DNA of 64,000 nucleotides from Anaerolineales bacterium (GCA_016927115.1 JAFGNH010000025.1:1-64000), one strand, 5' to 3'; shown: positions 34,837-45,309, numbered from the stretch's first letter. Made by a program: numbers and translations. The notes: generated from the letters alone by a model not told the origin.

Positions 34837-36423
34837 TCACTTCCAGTCACAGGCAGTAACCTGCCCACTGCCGGTGAGCTGGGATGCGTCCTCATCTGTC
34901 GTGTTGTATAACCAGAGATCCTGATTATGGATGAAGAGAATTGCTTCATCATAGGGTGATGGAATGGGTGGGTAGGGTTCGAGCCCGATTGTATTGTCCG
35001 GGGGAAAGAGGCTGCTGAAGTTGCTTCCGTCAGTATCCAGCCGAGCAAGGTTGTAACGAGTATTCATCAACTGGGCGGCGTTGACAGGCGTAAGCAAAAT
35101 GAGCCAGGTGTCTGTAATCTCATGGTCCCGGATGGAGATGGTGGGGTAAGCAAAAATGCCCGTTTGCTCAAGTAGAACCTGCCCGGATCGCGACGTAGTG
35201 TCCAGTGCCAGCAGCGAGAAAGAGCCCGGATTCTGTGTGGTGTATGCCTGGTTTCCTTCGCTGTGGATATGCACATAGAGAATCTGGCTTTCAGGCCCCC
35301 AGGCTATATCAGGTGTCCACACATAATCATTCCCGACTTCAAAAGGCACAACCTCCAGCAGCGTTTCAAAAGAAGGGTTGCCAGGGTCGACGAGGCCGAT
35401 GGCATCCGCCCGGGTAAATGCAAACCGGGAAGCATCCGGTGACCAGGAAAAGAATGTTCCCCACCATCCGTACTGCCCTCCCGGATTTTCCTCAAGTACA
35501 ATCTCGGTTTGCAGCAATCTGCCTCCCGGGCTTAGGGACAGGATTCTCAGATCATTGTTTGCCTGCCAGCCGGGAGAGGAGGAGCGCGGTTCCACGGTGC
35601 TGTATGCGATCTGATAATTGTCCCTGGTGGGTTTGGGAGACCAGGACGCAAAGTGGACAACGTTACTGATTTTCAGATCGATGGGCTCAAGATCGGAGTT
35701 ATCTGTTGATATGATCCATAACGAATTGATCTCCTCACCTTCCTGATGCTCATCAGCGCGGGAATAAAGCAGCCATTTACCGTCAGGAGATAACTCAAAT
35801 ATTCTGCTGTCCAGGTCTCCAGTAAGAACCAGTGGTTGTTTCGTGTGAGAAGTGCCGTGCATCATCCACGCATTACCTGCATCGATATAAACAATCATCC
35901 CTTCCAGCTGCACCGGTAAATAAGAAGGCTGCACACCAACCATCAAAATTTCTGTCCGGGGAGGGGTTAATGTGACGCGGTTGGCGATTGTCTGGGAGGT
36001 TTCAACACCGTCAATGAACAGGATTCGAATGGTGATTTCTTCCAGGCCATTTTCTCCAGGTTGGAGCATAATTTTATCGCCGGCAGGCAGGCTTTCACTG
36101 TGAATATTCTGGCGTGTGAATGGAAGGATCGCAGTTTCAATTTCGAATTCTTCTCTGACACGGGAAAGGGTGATCGTTGTATCCACATTCAGAACGCTGA
36201 ACAACGGCGGGTCGACCTGGTCCAGTGCTCCGGTGGAAAATTCGGCTTTCTCCAGCGCCTCGCGGACGGTGGTTCCACGCGGAAGAGAGAGTGTTATCGT
36301 TTGATTGTCTGCCTGAATGGAAACAGAAATCTGTTGGGAGTCGGTTGATGAGCATGATCCGGAAAACAGCAGGATCATGCCAAGTATAAGCAGAACCAGA
36401 TTGTTACCTGTCAGGTGCTTCAT
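34837..36423 (-). CDS. lipoprotein with ubiquitin-like/G5-type N-terminal region and beta-propeller-like C-terminus
   Basis: Lipobox LLFSGSC; EFEIETAILPFTRQNIHSESLPAGDKIMLQPGENGLEEITIRILFIDGVETSQ resembles G5; repeated WD40/PD40-like strands. Confidence 0.7.
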   Translation of the reverse strand: MKHLTGNNLVLLILGMILLFSGSCSSTDSQQISVSIQADNQTITLSLPRGTTVREALEKAEFSTGALDQVDPPLFSVLNVDTTITLSRVREEFEIETAILPFTRQNIHSESLPAGDKIMLQPGENGLEEITIRILFIDGVETSQTIANRVTLTPPRTEILMVGVQPSYLPVQLEGMIVYIDAGNAWMMHGTSHTKQPLVLTGDLDSRIFELSPDGKWLLYSRADEHQEGEEINSLWIISTDNSDLEPIDLKISNVVHFASWSPKPTRDNYQIAYSTVEPRSSSPGWQANNDLRILSLSPGGRLLQTEIVLEENPGGQYGWWGTFFSWSPDASRFAFTRADAIGLVDPGNPSFETLLEVVPFEVGNDYVWTPDIAWGPESQILYVHIHSEGNQAYTTQNPGSFSLLALDTTSRSGQVLLEQTGIFAYPTISIRDHEITDTWLILLTPVNAAQLMNTRYNLARLDTDGSNFSSLFPPDNTIGLEPYPPIPSPYDEAILFIHNQDLWLYNTTDEDASQLTGSGQVTACDWK

Positions 36424-36465
36424 TGCTGCTCGCATATCCCGCTGGTATAATCCTGAGGTGTGCCG

Positions 36466-37056
36466 TCAGCGAAGTTTCCCAACCAGTGCCAATTCTCCGC
36501 CGGCAATTGCAATCGATTGAATACGAATCCCGGTAGCGAATGATCCGATGCTTCCGGTGAATGCTTCAGTAAGGACACTTGAGATGCTGGAGCGCAGTGC
36601 CTCAGGCATCGGGAAGGGTCCAAGGTCAGCAGAGATGATTTCAAACGACAGATCTCCCGTTTCTGTTAAAACGGGCAGAATTGAGATCAAAACAGAAGTC
36701 TCCAGATAGAATTGGGTGGCTGTTCCGTAGATCTGCAGTGTACCATCTCTCAGGTAGACCTGTGGGGATGTGATGAGCGCTTTTTCCTGACTGGCAAGGC
36801 GCTGAGCGAGGAAACTGGTTAATTGTGCTTCGTTAAAAATGACCATTACTTCCCCGGATTCGTCGACACCCTGAATCGCTGATTCCCAGATCTGAGAGAA
36901 CGACTGAGCCATATCGTCGGATGCCTGAATGACCGATCCGGGCGCAGCTGGACCCCCGATGTTGATCTGACAGGCCAGCGAAGCAGTTGACAGTGCAAGT
37001 ATAAACAGCATCAGGGCAGACCGTGCTGAATGGAGCGAGTGATTTGACTGAGTCAA
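36466..37056 (-). CDS. lipoprotein, hypothetical
   Basis: LMLFILALSTASLACQ lipobox; start uncertain (TTG 37056 or ATG 37011). Confidence 0.65.
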   Translation of the reverse strand: MTQSNHSLHSARSALMLFILALSTASLACQINIGGPAAPGSVIQASDDMAQSFSQIWESAIQGVDESGEVMVIFNEAQLTSFLAQRLASQEKALITSPQVYLRDGTLQIYGTATQFYLETSVLISILPVLTETGDLSFEIISADLGPFPMPEALRSSISSVLTEAFTGSIGSFATGIRIQSIAIAGGELALVGKLR

Positions 37057-37721
37057 GGCAAAATTCTCCTGAAATTGAATCCGAACGCGATTATAGCACG
37101 AACGAACAGAACAAACAGGATGAGCACCTGCAGGATGAGGTTCAAAAACAGGAACTGAGCATCGAATCTCGCCTGGAGGCGCTTTTATTTGTCTCTCCGT
37201 TTCCAACCCCGCTTTCACAGTTTGCTACCGTACTGGAAGTCACCACCCGAACGGTTGAAAAAGCAGTTGAGATATTAATTGAAACCTATCGGGAAAGAGG
37301 GATCAGACTACAGCTGCATGCGGGAAAGGCACAGCTTGTATCAGCACCTGAGGCGTCTCAGGATGTACAGACTTTTCTAAATCTGGAGAGTACAACGCGA
37401 CTGACAAAAGCTGCGCTGGAGGTATTGAGTATCGTTGCTTACCTGGGCCCGGTTACACGACCACAGATTGATGCAATCCGCGGGGTGAATTCAGACAGTG
37501 TGTTGCGAACAATTCTGCGTTACGGGCTGATTGAAGAAACCGGTCGCAGTGAAGGCCCTGGTCGACCATTTCTCTATGCTGTAACCTCTGAGTTCCTGCA
37601 GAGTTTTGGTCTTGAATCGCTGGATTCGCTGCCGAAACTCGGTGTCACGCTTGATGTAGAGCAGCGGGGGGCTCTTGTGGAGACAGATTCTGAAGAGAAC
37701 GACATTTCCATGGTGGAGTAA
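37023..37721 (+). CDS. scpB: segregation and condensation protein B
   Basis: SRLEALLFVSPFPTPLSQFATVL; TKAALEVLSIVAYLGPVTRPQIDAIRGVNSDSVLRTILRYGLIEETGRSEGPGRPFLYAVT; true start may be further downstream. Confidence 0.92.
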   Translation: MLNGASDLTESRQNSPEIESERDYSTNEQNKQDEHLQDEVQKQELSIESRLEALLFVSPFPTPLSQFATVLEVTTRTVEKAVEILIETYRERGIRLQLHAGKAQLVSAPEASQDVQTFLNLESTTRLTKAALEVLSIVAYLGPVTRPQIDAIRGVNSDSVLRTILRYGLIEETGRSEGPGRPFLYAVTSEFLQSFGLESLDSLPKLGVTLDVEQRGALVETDSEENDISMVE

Positions 37722-37914
37722 TACCCCAGGAAAGCGGGATTTAAAACCGGAAAAATCGGATTTACAGGCAGGGTCAGTTGTGCGATCTGCCGGGATGGGA
37801 AAGGTATGTGTGTTCTCCCGAATTATCATTCGGAACACAGAAAACGCCTTCGCTATCAGCGTGTGCGGCAAATACAGAAGTATGAACCGGGTATAATGAC
37901 ATCCGGGAGGACAG

Positions 37915-38700
37915 ATGGAAGAGAGACTTCAGAAGATTCTGGCACAGGCCGGGATTGGTTCCAGGCGGTCCTGTGAAAAGTTGATCCAGCAGAGATTGGT
38001 CACGGTGAATGGGAAAACTGCCGTGCTTGGACAGAAAGCTGACCTCGGTATTGATACTATTGCAGTCAAGGGACAGCGTATCAACGGCGAGGAAGAGAAA
38101 GTCTATATCGCTCTCTATAAACCAAGAGGAGTCCTTTCCACAGTAAAAACACCGGAAGATGTAAAGACAGTACTGGACATGGTGGACCACCCGGCACGGC
38201 TGTATCCGGTCGGGCGATTGGATCGGGACAGTGAAGGGCTGATATTATTAACGAATGATGGTGACCTGGCATACCAGCTCTCTCATCCGAGGTTCGGCCA
38301 TGAGAAGACCTATCGGGTGCTGGTAGCCCGCCAGCCGGAACCAGAAATGCTGGAAGCGTGGCGTTCGGGGGTTGAAATGCCGGATGGGTATAAAACAAAG
38401 CCGGTCCAGGTTGATATTGCTGGTACAAAAGGCCGTGGTGTCTGGTTAAATATCAGGATGAAAGAAGGGCGGAAGCGCCAGATACGTGAAATGGCGCGCT
38501 CGATAGGGCTGCCTGTAGTGAGTATCAAGCGAGTACAGATAGGTCCCCTCAAATTGGGGGGATTAAAACCAGGGGAGTGGCGTGTATTGACACAGCAGGA
38601 GAAACAGGCACTGCTGACTTCGGTCAGAGGAACGGGGGTGAAATCAAAAGCTGCGACAACCTCAACCCGCAAGAGAGACCATCGCCGGAAGGATACGTAA
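37915..38700 (+). CDS. pseudouridine synthase (RluB/RsuA family)
   Basis: S4 domain LQKILAQAGIGSRRSCEKLI; YPVGRLDRDSEGLILLTNDGDLAYQLSHPRF. Confidence 0.95.
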   Translation: MEERLQKILAQAGIGSRRSCEKLIQQRLVTVNGKTAVLGQKADLGIDTIAVKGQRINGEEEKVYIALYKPRGVLSTVKTPEDVKTVLDMVDHPARLYPVGRLDRDSEGLILLTNDGDLAYQLSHPRFGHEKTYRVLVARQPEPEMLEAWRSGVEMPDGYKTKPVQVDIAGTKGRGVWLNIRMKEGRKRQIREMARSIGLPVVSIKRVQIGPLKLGGLKPGEWRVLTQQEKQALLTSVRGTGVKSKAATTSTRKRDHRRKDT

Positions 38701-39264
38701 GGCAGACCACCCCCAGGATGAATGAAGTTGCCAGAGGCTGGAATGCTTTCCCTGTATGAGGAGATCCTGGAGAAGGAGACCCATGGTTCAAGAGAGGTTT
38801 TCGAGAATGGTTGTGTTTGAGGAATTCATCTGAACAGGTTTATATTCTGTCTAAGCCGGTTTATAATGGGGTTCGCTATCAATCTAATTGGAGCCTGGAT
38901 CTGAATACGGATCAGATTGTACAGAAGCGCAAGCGCAGACTTGTGACAGGATTGTGCCGCCGTTTTCTACAAACGGATATTAACTGCCACATCACACATT
39001 CTCAAGCTGTATATAAAGAATCATACATTCGATATGGGAGCAGTGGGGCGTGCTCTGAACCATTACTGATTCATATTCGGATTGAAGTTCCAAACTCCAG
39101 AGACCCTGACGAAAAAGTATTTCTTCTTTCCAATCCCAAGCGGAACAATAATCTTAACCGGCAGCATAGTCAAATGCCAGCAGAGTATATGTTCAGATCT
39201 GACAACGGCTTTTCCAGATTTATGGAAGGTGCGAACAGCTGCGCTAAACGAAAAAGGAGCGAGC

Positions 39265-40407
39265 ATGAAAATACATGAATACCAGTCGAAAATAATTTTT
39301 GCCGAACATGGTATACCGATTCCTGCAGGGCGGGTTGCTGCATCAGCAAAAGAAGTGAAATCCATTGCGGCAGAGTTGGGTGGCCGGGTGGTTGTAAAAT
39401 CTCAGGTACTGGTAGGGGGCAGGGGTAAGGCAGGGGGCATTCGTGTTGCGGAAACACCCGAAGAAGCTGAAGGTATTGCTACGAAAATCCTCGGTATGAC
39501 TATCAAGGGGCTGCCGGTCCGCAAGGTCCTCGTTGATGAAGCCGCAAGCATAAAAAGCGAAATCTATCTGGGTATCACAAATGATCGCACAAACCGCTGT
39601 CCAGTAATGATAGCTTCTGCTGAGGGTGGAGTTGAAATTGAGGAAGTGGCTCGAAAGGACCCTGGAAAGATCATCCGTGTTCGTATAGATCCGCTGCTGG
39701 GGTTAAGGGATTACCAGTCACGCTACCTTGCGCAGATGATTGAACTGCCCAGGTCCTTCTGGCGGGAGTTTCTAAAGATCACGAGGGGGTTGTACGCCAG
39801 CTATGTGGACACCGATGCTTCTCTCGCAGAGATAAATCCGCTGGTTATCACAGACGATAAGCGACTGCTGGCACTGGATGGGAAGATGGTCGTGGATGAT
39901 AATGGTTTGTTTATCCACCCTGAACTTGAAGAAATGCGAGACGATGATGAAATTAAAAAAGAAGAGCGCCAGGCCCGTATGTATGGCCTATCTTATGTCA
40001 AACTAGAAGGCAATATTGGCTGTATGGTTAATGGTGCGGGACTCGCGATGGCGACAATGGATGTGATCAAACTGTTCGGAGGTGAGCCGGCAAACTTTTT
40101 GGATATCGGAGGTGGAGCGAGCGCAGAGAAAGTTGCATCTGCGATTCGAATAATCCTGTCTGATTCCAACGTAAAGGCAATACTTTTCAATGTCTTCGGT
40201 GGCATTACCCGCTGTGATGAGGTTGCCCGGGGTATATTGTCAGCAATGGAAACCATCGATACTAGTGTACCCATGGTTGTCCGCCTGATCGGAACGAATG
40301 AAGCAGAAGGGAGGAGACTGCTTCAAGGTCAAAGTATGACCGTGGCCACCTCGCTGGTAGATGCCGCCCAGAAAGCCGTCAGCCTTGCGAAGGAGGGCGT
40401 ACAATGA
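39265..40407 (+). CDS. sucC: succinyl-CoA synthetase (ADP/GDP-forming) subunit beta
   Basis: Start [22 protein letters not shown] with ggag [25 protein letters not shown]. Confidence 0.96.
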   Translation: MKIHEYQSKIIFAEHGIPIPAGRVAASAKEVKSIAAELGGRVVVKSQVLVGGRGKAGGIRVAETPEEAEGIATKILGMTIKGLPVRKVLVDEAASIKSEIYLGITNDRTNRCPVMIASAEGGVEIEEVARKDPGKIIRVRIDPLLGLRDYQSRYLAQMIELPRSFWREFLKITRGLYASYVDTDASLAEINPLVITDDKRLLALDGKMVVDDNGLFIHPELEEMRDDDEIKKEERQARMYGLSYVKLEGNIGCMVNGAGLAMATMDVIKLFGGEPANFLDIGGGASAEKVASAIRIILSDSNVKAILFNVFGGITRCDEVARGILSAMETIDTSVPMVVRLIGTNEAEGRRLLQGQSMTVATSLVDAAQKAVSLAKEGVQ

Positions 40408-41267
40408 GCATTCTGATCAATAAGGATACCCGTGTTCTTGTCCATGGGATAACCGGACGCGAGGGAATGTTTCATTCGTCTCAGATGCTGGAGTATGGGA
40501 CCAATGTAGTCGCCGGTGTGACACCTGGCAAAGGTGGAGAGTGGGTACTGGGAGGAAAGGTTCCGGTTTTTGACACTGCGAAGCGCGCAGTTGAAACAAC
40601 CGGGGCCAACTGTTCTGTATTATTCGTTCCGGCACGGTTTTCTGAAGACGCTATGCTCGAGGCGGCGGATGCTGGTGTGGATCTGATCATCTGTATCACC
40701 GAAGGAATCCCTGTTCAGAGTATGATGCGGGTTACCCGGTATCTCAGCCAGATTGGAACGAGATTAGTAGGGCCAAATTGTCCTGGTTTGTTGTCACCGG
40801 GTGAAAGCAAAGTTGGTATCATACCCGGGCATATCACAAAACCAGGCCATGTTGGCGTGGTTTCCCGCTCAGGCACACTGACCTATGAAGTACTTTATGC
40901 ACTCCTGCAACATGGCATGGGGGTTTCCACCTGTGTCGGGATTGGCGGAGATCCTGTTATCGGGACTTCTTTCACAGATGTTCTCGCGCTTTTTGAAGAT
41001 GACCCACAGACAGAAAGTGTTGTCCTTATCGGTGAAATCGGTGGAATAGATGAGGAACTGGCAGCAGAGTATGTCTCGGATCATATGACAAAGAAAGTTG
41101 TGGGATTTATCGCCGGACGTTCTGCTCCTCCCGGAAAAAGAATGGGACATGCTGGAGCGATCGTTGAAGGTGGGACAGGCCTGGCGAAGGATAAAGTTGA
41201 AGCATTGGAGCGGGCTGGGGTTGCGGTTGCCGCGAATCCAGAGGAAATTCCAGATTTGATTGATTAA
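40404..41267 (+). CDS. sucD: succinyl-CoA ligase subunit alpha
   Basis: [72 protein letters not shown] overlap with sucC. Confidence 0.97.
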   Translation: MSILINKDTRVLVHGITGREGMFHSSQMLEYGTNVVAGVTPGKGGEWVLGGKVPVFDTAKRAVETTGANCSVLFVPARFSEDAMLEAADAGVDLIICITEGIPVQSMMRVTRYLSQIGTRLVGPNCPGLLSPGESKVGIIPGHITKPGHVGVVSRSGTLTYEVLYALLQHGMGVSTCVGIGGDPVIGTSFTDVLALFEDDPQTESVVLIGEIGGIDEELAAEYVSDHMTKKVVGFIAGRSAPPGKRMGHAGAIVEGGTGLAKDKVEALERAGVAVAANPEEIPDLID

Positions 41268-41280
41268 GAGGACGGATCAG

Positions 41281-41318
41281 CACTCCTGAAGGTTGTACCT
41301 CGGGCACCTTCAGGAGTG
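41281..41318. repeat. Perfect 13-bp inverted repeat (stem-loop) between sucD and rsmD
   Basis: cactcctgaaggt - 12 nt - accttcaggagtg, no T tract. Confidence 0.85.
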
Positions 41319-41334
41319 TATCCAGGAGGTTAGT

Positions 41335-41898
41335 TTGGCAGGGTTAAGAGTAATAGCCGGGAAGGCAAAGGGCAGGAAGCTTCTCATGGTACCGGGTGAT
41401 TCAACCAGGCCGGTCAGTGACAGGGTTAAAGAGGCGTTCTTCAATATTATCGGCCCGGATATTCAGGATGCTGTGTTTCTGGATCTGTTCGCAGGAACCG
41501 GCAGTGTAGGCATTGAAGCACTGAGCCGCGGTGCCGCGGAGGTTGTGCTGGTTGATCGTGATAGGCAGGCAATCAGGACAATCGAACAGAATTTAATAAA
41601 CACAAATCTTAAAGAAAATGCTGTTGTTCTGAATCGGGATGCTTTTAAATCCCTGGGGCAGTTTAAGGATAAGCGCTTTGATTATGTATACATTGCGCCT
41701 CCGCAGTATATAGGGCTTTGGAAACAAGCACTGCTGGCTCTGGATCAGAAGCCGGATTGCCTGTATCCGGATGCTATGGTGATTATTCAGATACATCCCC
41801 GAGAATTTGAGGAGCTGGAGCTTCAAGCCCTGAACAAAATTGATAAACGGAAGTATGGCAATACGCTTCTCGTCTTTTATGAGTATCCCGGAACCTAA
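41335..41898 (+). CDS. rsmD: RsmD-family 16S rRNA (guanine966-N2)-methyltransferase
   Basis: LRVIAGKAKGRKLLMVPGDSTRPVSDRVKEAFFNIIG; VFLDLFAGTGSVGIEALSRGA; TTG start. Confidence 0.88.
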   Translation: MAGLRVIAGKAKGRKLLMVPGDSTRPVSDRVKEAFFNIIGPDIQDAVFLDLFAGTGSVGIEALSRGAAEVVLVDRDRQAIRTIEQNLINTNLKENAVVLNRDAFKSLGQFKDKRFDYVYIAPPQYIGLWKQALLALDQKPDCLYPDAMVIIQIHPREFEELELQALNKIDKRKYGNTLLVFYEYPGT

Positions 41899-42434
41899 CT
41901 GCTTTTTTCCACCAGATCCGGGGTGTCCATCTGAATATCCAGCTTCCCCTCGTCGGTGTATTGGTACAGGGCTGCAAAGGGCGGGCTCTTTCCCGCGAGC
42001 ACAGCAATGGATTTTTCTATCAGCATGGGGGTGTCTTCCATCAGGGGCAGGCTTTTGAGATCCTCTATGGAAATCCAACTTGCTTCTCCTTCAGGGGAGA
42101 CAAGTAGTGCTTCTGATGCGATCATACGTAGTCCTCCAGCAAATATATAAAGTGCTATACCGGGGCTGCTTGCGGTGTTTATCATTACTGTACCGCAGAG
42201 CTGCAGTGAATCGGGTACAAGACCAGTTTCCTCCTCAATCTCACGTAGAGCTGAGCGGAAGATGGATTCCCCCTGATCAACATGGCCTCCTATGCCGTTG
42301 TACTTCCCAGCCCAGGTCCCTTTTAATCCGCTGTATCTGATGAGGAGCACCTTGTTCTCACTGAACAGAAAACACAAGGTGCGGGGAATGACAGTATATT
42401 TTCTTGTTTCGATACGCTGCTTCTTCTCATTCAT
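41895..42434 (-). CDS. NUDIX hydrolase
   Basis: GGHVDQGESIFRSALREIEEETGL Nudix box. Confidence 0.93.
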   Translation of the reverse strand: MNEKKQRIETRKYTVIPRTLCFLFSENKVLLIRYSGLKGTWAGKYNGIGGHVDQGESIFRSALREIEEETGLVPDSLQLCGTVMINTASSPGIALYIFAGGLRMIASEALLVSPEGEASWISIEDLKSLPLMEDTPMLIEKSIAVLAGKSPPFAALYQYTDEGKLDIQMDTPDLVEKSS

Positions 42435-42823
42435 CAGTTACCTCTATGGATCGATCTTTATTGGTTGTTAATGATATCTTACCTGATCGTATCTGCATGC
42501 CAACTCTTTTCGAATTCTTTTTAAGGGTACCGCGAGAATCCCCGCAGACAGAATTGGATGGACTGTGCTGTATAGTATATGGGAAAGCACTACACACTGG
42601 CAGGTGAAGTACGCTTTTTGATATCCTTCAGCTGCCTGTCTCACAAGGAGGTATCTGACAGTTGTAATTTCCAGTTATTAACTTTTCATATATGCAAAAA
42701 GGCAGCAATCGAGCTTCTGAGGCTTCCTGGCAGGCCTGAATACAATCCTGGAAACCGTAGCAAATTTCCCCTTCAGACCTCGAAGACCAGAGTCGGGATG
42801 TCAGGAACTGGTCAGGATTTTGT

Positions 42824-42852
42824 TTGCCCTTCAGTTTGGGTATGGCTATAAT
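42824..42852 (+). promoter_or_regulatory. sigma-70-type promoter
   Basis: ttgccc - 17 nt - TATAAT upstream of the 42901 gene. Confidence 0.6.
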
Positions 42853-42900
42853 CAAATCAGTGAATCAGGAGATAATAAACGAGTAGATGAGGAGAAAAAG

Positions 42901-43416
42901 ATGACTGACCCGCTTGGAAAAATATCTGAAGGACAAGGAGTAGTAGCCAAGATCCGCAACTTCCTTTCCGGCTTTATTGGGTATGTTGAAGCAGGAAATC
43001 GACGTACAGCCGATAAAATGCTGCGCGAAACGATATCGATGCGTTTTGAGGAGCAGTGGTCGCGGATGTCAGAACTCCAGCGAGAATTTATCAGCAGTGG
43101 TAATCTCGAATTGGTGGATGATCTGGAAGCTGCTGCCATAAAAATCAGGACCTTTGCAGACCGGATTAAGACAGCATCCTACGGCTATAGCGGCTTTTTT
43201 GATGCTGTCAACATAAATAAGGATGAGATTCAGAAATTGTACGAGTTTGACCTGTCGATGTTGGAGAAAAGTGAACAGGTCGGCCGGGCAGTGGATAATG
43301 TCGAGCAATCTATTGGAACTGATGGTTTGCCTGCATCCATTCGCAACCTGGTCAGCTTAAGCCAGGAAGTGATTGATATCTACAATCGTCGTGAGGAAGT
43401 GATCCTGTCGATCTGA
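42901..43416 (+). CDS. hypothetical helical protein
   Basis: ATG at 42901 with gagga RBS; immediately upstream of the SPFH gene. Confidence 0.7.
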   Translation: MTDPLGKISEGQGVVAKIRNFLSGFIGYVEAGNRRTADKMLRETISMRFEEQWSRMSELQREFISSGNLELVDDLEAAAIKIRTFADRIKTASYGYSGFFDAVNINKDEIQKLYEFDLSMLEKSEQVGRAVDNVEQSIGTDGLPASIRNLVSLSQEVIDIYNRREEVILSI

Positions 43417-43456
43417 GGAATCTCGGATCGAATTGTTCAATGAGGAGTATAAAAAA

Positions 43457-44497
43457 ATGGCGAGAATCTTTGATGTAATTGAATATCCGAATGAGATGCG
43501 TGATGAAATAGTGCATCGTTTCCCGGAGACAGGTTCCGGCGATTTTCGAATTGGCAGCCAGGTGATTGTTCGGGAATCGCAGAATGCTGTTTTCTACCGC
43601 GACGGTAAAGCTCTGGATAACTTTGGCCCCGGCCGGCACACGATTACTACAGCCAATGTGCCGGTTCTGATTGATTTTATCGGCAAAGCGTTCAACGACC
43701 GCACTCCTTTCACTGCTGAGGTTTATTATGTGTCGATGCGTGAATTTGCTGAGCAGAAATGGGGAACACCTCAGCCGATCATCGTTCGCAATCCTGGCAT
43801 GGGGTTGGGAGTAGCGCTGCTCCAGGGGTTCGGAACCTACAGCTTTGAAGTATCGGATCCTCAGCAGTTTGTCACTCAGATCGTGGGAACCTCAGGCTCA
43901 TATCGCACAGTCGAAATTGAGAACCGTCTCCGGTCGATGCTGATCTCCAAAATGGCTGATCTGCTTGGCGAAACAACGGCAGCAAAGAGTGTTCCAGAGT
44001 TGATTGCGCTGACTGAGGAGATGGGAAGCGGGGTCCGTGCCAAATCACAGGATGATTTCAAGGCAATCGGCCTGACGCTGAAGAGCTTCTATATTGAAAG
44101 CCTCAAACCCTCTGACAAATCAGCAGAGGAACTTCGTGCAATGGGTATGCTCGATATGGCAACCTATACCCAGCTGCAAGCGGCAGACGCGATGCGGGAT
44201 GCGGCACAGAATCCGAGCGGTGGTGCAGGCCTTACCGCAGGCATCGGAGCAGGGATGGGGATCGGAAATGTTCTGAGCCAATCCCTTTCTCAGGGAATGA
44301 ATGCCCCGGGCGCTGCACCTGCGGCAGGCGCTCCAGCAGTTCCTGATGTTATGACACCAACAGAAGCTGCTTCTTATCTGAAGGTGGCGGAAGAAGACGT
44401 TGTTGCTGCGATCGAGGAAGGCCAGTTGAAGGCCAAGAAGATCGGAAAGGCGTATCGGATCAGTAAAGAAGCACTGGATGAATTTCTGAGCAGCTGA
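43457..44497 (+). CDS. SPFH/band-7 domain protein with C-terminal excisionase-type HTH
   Basis: SQVIVRESQNAVFYRDGKALDNFGPGRHTITTANVP SPFH; C-terminus MTPTEAASYLKVAEEDVVAAIEEGQLKAKKIGKAYRISKEALDEFL. Confidence 0.88.
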   Translation: MARIFDVIEYPNEMRDEIVHRFPETGSGDFRIGSQVIVRESQNAVFYRDGKALDNFGPGRHTITTANVPVLIDFIGKAFNDRTPFTAEVYYVSMREFAEQKWGTPQPIIVRNPGMGLGVALLQGFGTYSFEVSDPQQFVTQIVGTSGSYRTVEIENRLRSMLISKMADLLGETTAAKSVPELIALTEEMGSGVRAKSQDDFKAIGLTLKSFYIESLKPSDKSAEELRAMGMLDMATYTQLQAADAMRDAAQNPSGGAGLTAGIGAGMGIGNVLSQSLSQGMNAPGAAPAAGAPAVPDVMTPTEAASYLKVAEEDVVAAIEEGQLKAKKIGKAYRISKEALDEFLSS

Positions 44498-44521
44498 TTT
44501 TCATCTCACTTCAAAAAGCGG

Positions 44522-44553
44522 AAAGCCGTCCTTCTCAGGGCGGCTTTTTTGTT
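44522..44553 (+). terminator. Rho-independent terminator
   Basis: aaagccgtcc-ttctc-agggcggctttttt. Confidence 0.85.
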
Positions 44554-44576
44554 TAATCCGGAACTGTCAGGGTTTA

Positions 44577-45251
44577 TCAGGAGAACTGTTCGATAAGGCG
44601 GGAAGTATCTTCCTCTGAGAGTGGGGAGCCTTTCGGAAGTTTACGAAGCAGAGGTTTGATTTTCTTCTGGTGTACACAGAGCACAGGAGCGTTTTCCAGA
44701 TTTACTTCTGCATCGCGATGAAGGAAGACTACGATAGGTGTCAGGGTGACCACGGTTTCAGGCAGGACGGACTTGAACTTTTTCCGGGCGGCTCCAATAT
44801 TACGTTCGATCTGAGCTGCAAGGTCTCTGTTCTTTGTTTTCTTTGTTTTGTTGTTCTTTTTTGTTTTGAGGGAATACCATTTCCCATCTTCGTAGAGGAC
44901 CTTTCCGTTGTCCAGTGCGGGGATAAGCGAATATACGCCTGTTGGTGAGACAAGAACATGATCAGCTCCCAGTTTGAATTGGAACAGATGGAAGTTCGAA
45001 TCCAATCCTTTAACCGACGCTGCGATCATTTCATCCACGCGTGGTTGTCTTGACCAGCGGTTGATCATACCGATCCCGATCTGAGAGCTGAATAACCCTA
45101 TCATTGCCAGAATGAAAATGGTGTTGATATACTCCGGTTTCGACATGGAAAGCAACAGCGCGATAACCATGACCGCCAGGCCTCCGAAAGAAAGTATCTT
45201 TCCGATTTTGGCTTTAAGCTTGATTCCCACTTTATCAATATAGACTTGCAT
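44577..45251 (-). CDS. membrane protein with NERD-like domain
   Basis: Two TMs; GADHVLVSPTGVYSLIPALDNGKVLYEDGKWY; Lys/Asn-rich linker. Confidence 0.6.
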   Translation of the reverse strand: MQVYIDKVGIKLKAKIGKILSFGGLAVMVIALLLSMSKPEYINTIFILAMIGLFSSQIGIGMINRWSRQPRVDEMIAASVKGLDSNFHLFQFKLGADHVLVSPTGVYSLIPALDNGKVLYEDGKWYSLKTKKNNKTKKTKNRDLAAQIERNIGAARKKFKSVLPETVVTLTPIVVFLHRDAEVNLENAPVLCVHQKKIKPLLRKLPKGSPLSEEDTSRLIEQFS

Positions 45252-45309
45252 ACCTACTCCTGTATCAAAAAAAATGTCCTGATAAGGAAACCCTGTTTCA
45301 GGAAGTCGA

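Noticed and set aside
38811-39278. 155-aa ORF upstream of sucC
   Set aside because: No recognisable motif or RBS and it overlaps the true sucC start.
44820-44875. T/G-rich low-complexity tract as a phase-variation repeat
   Set aside because: Irregular units encoding a Lys/Asn linker in the NERD-like protein; no uniform repeat unit.
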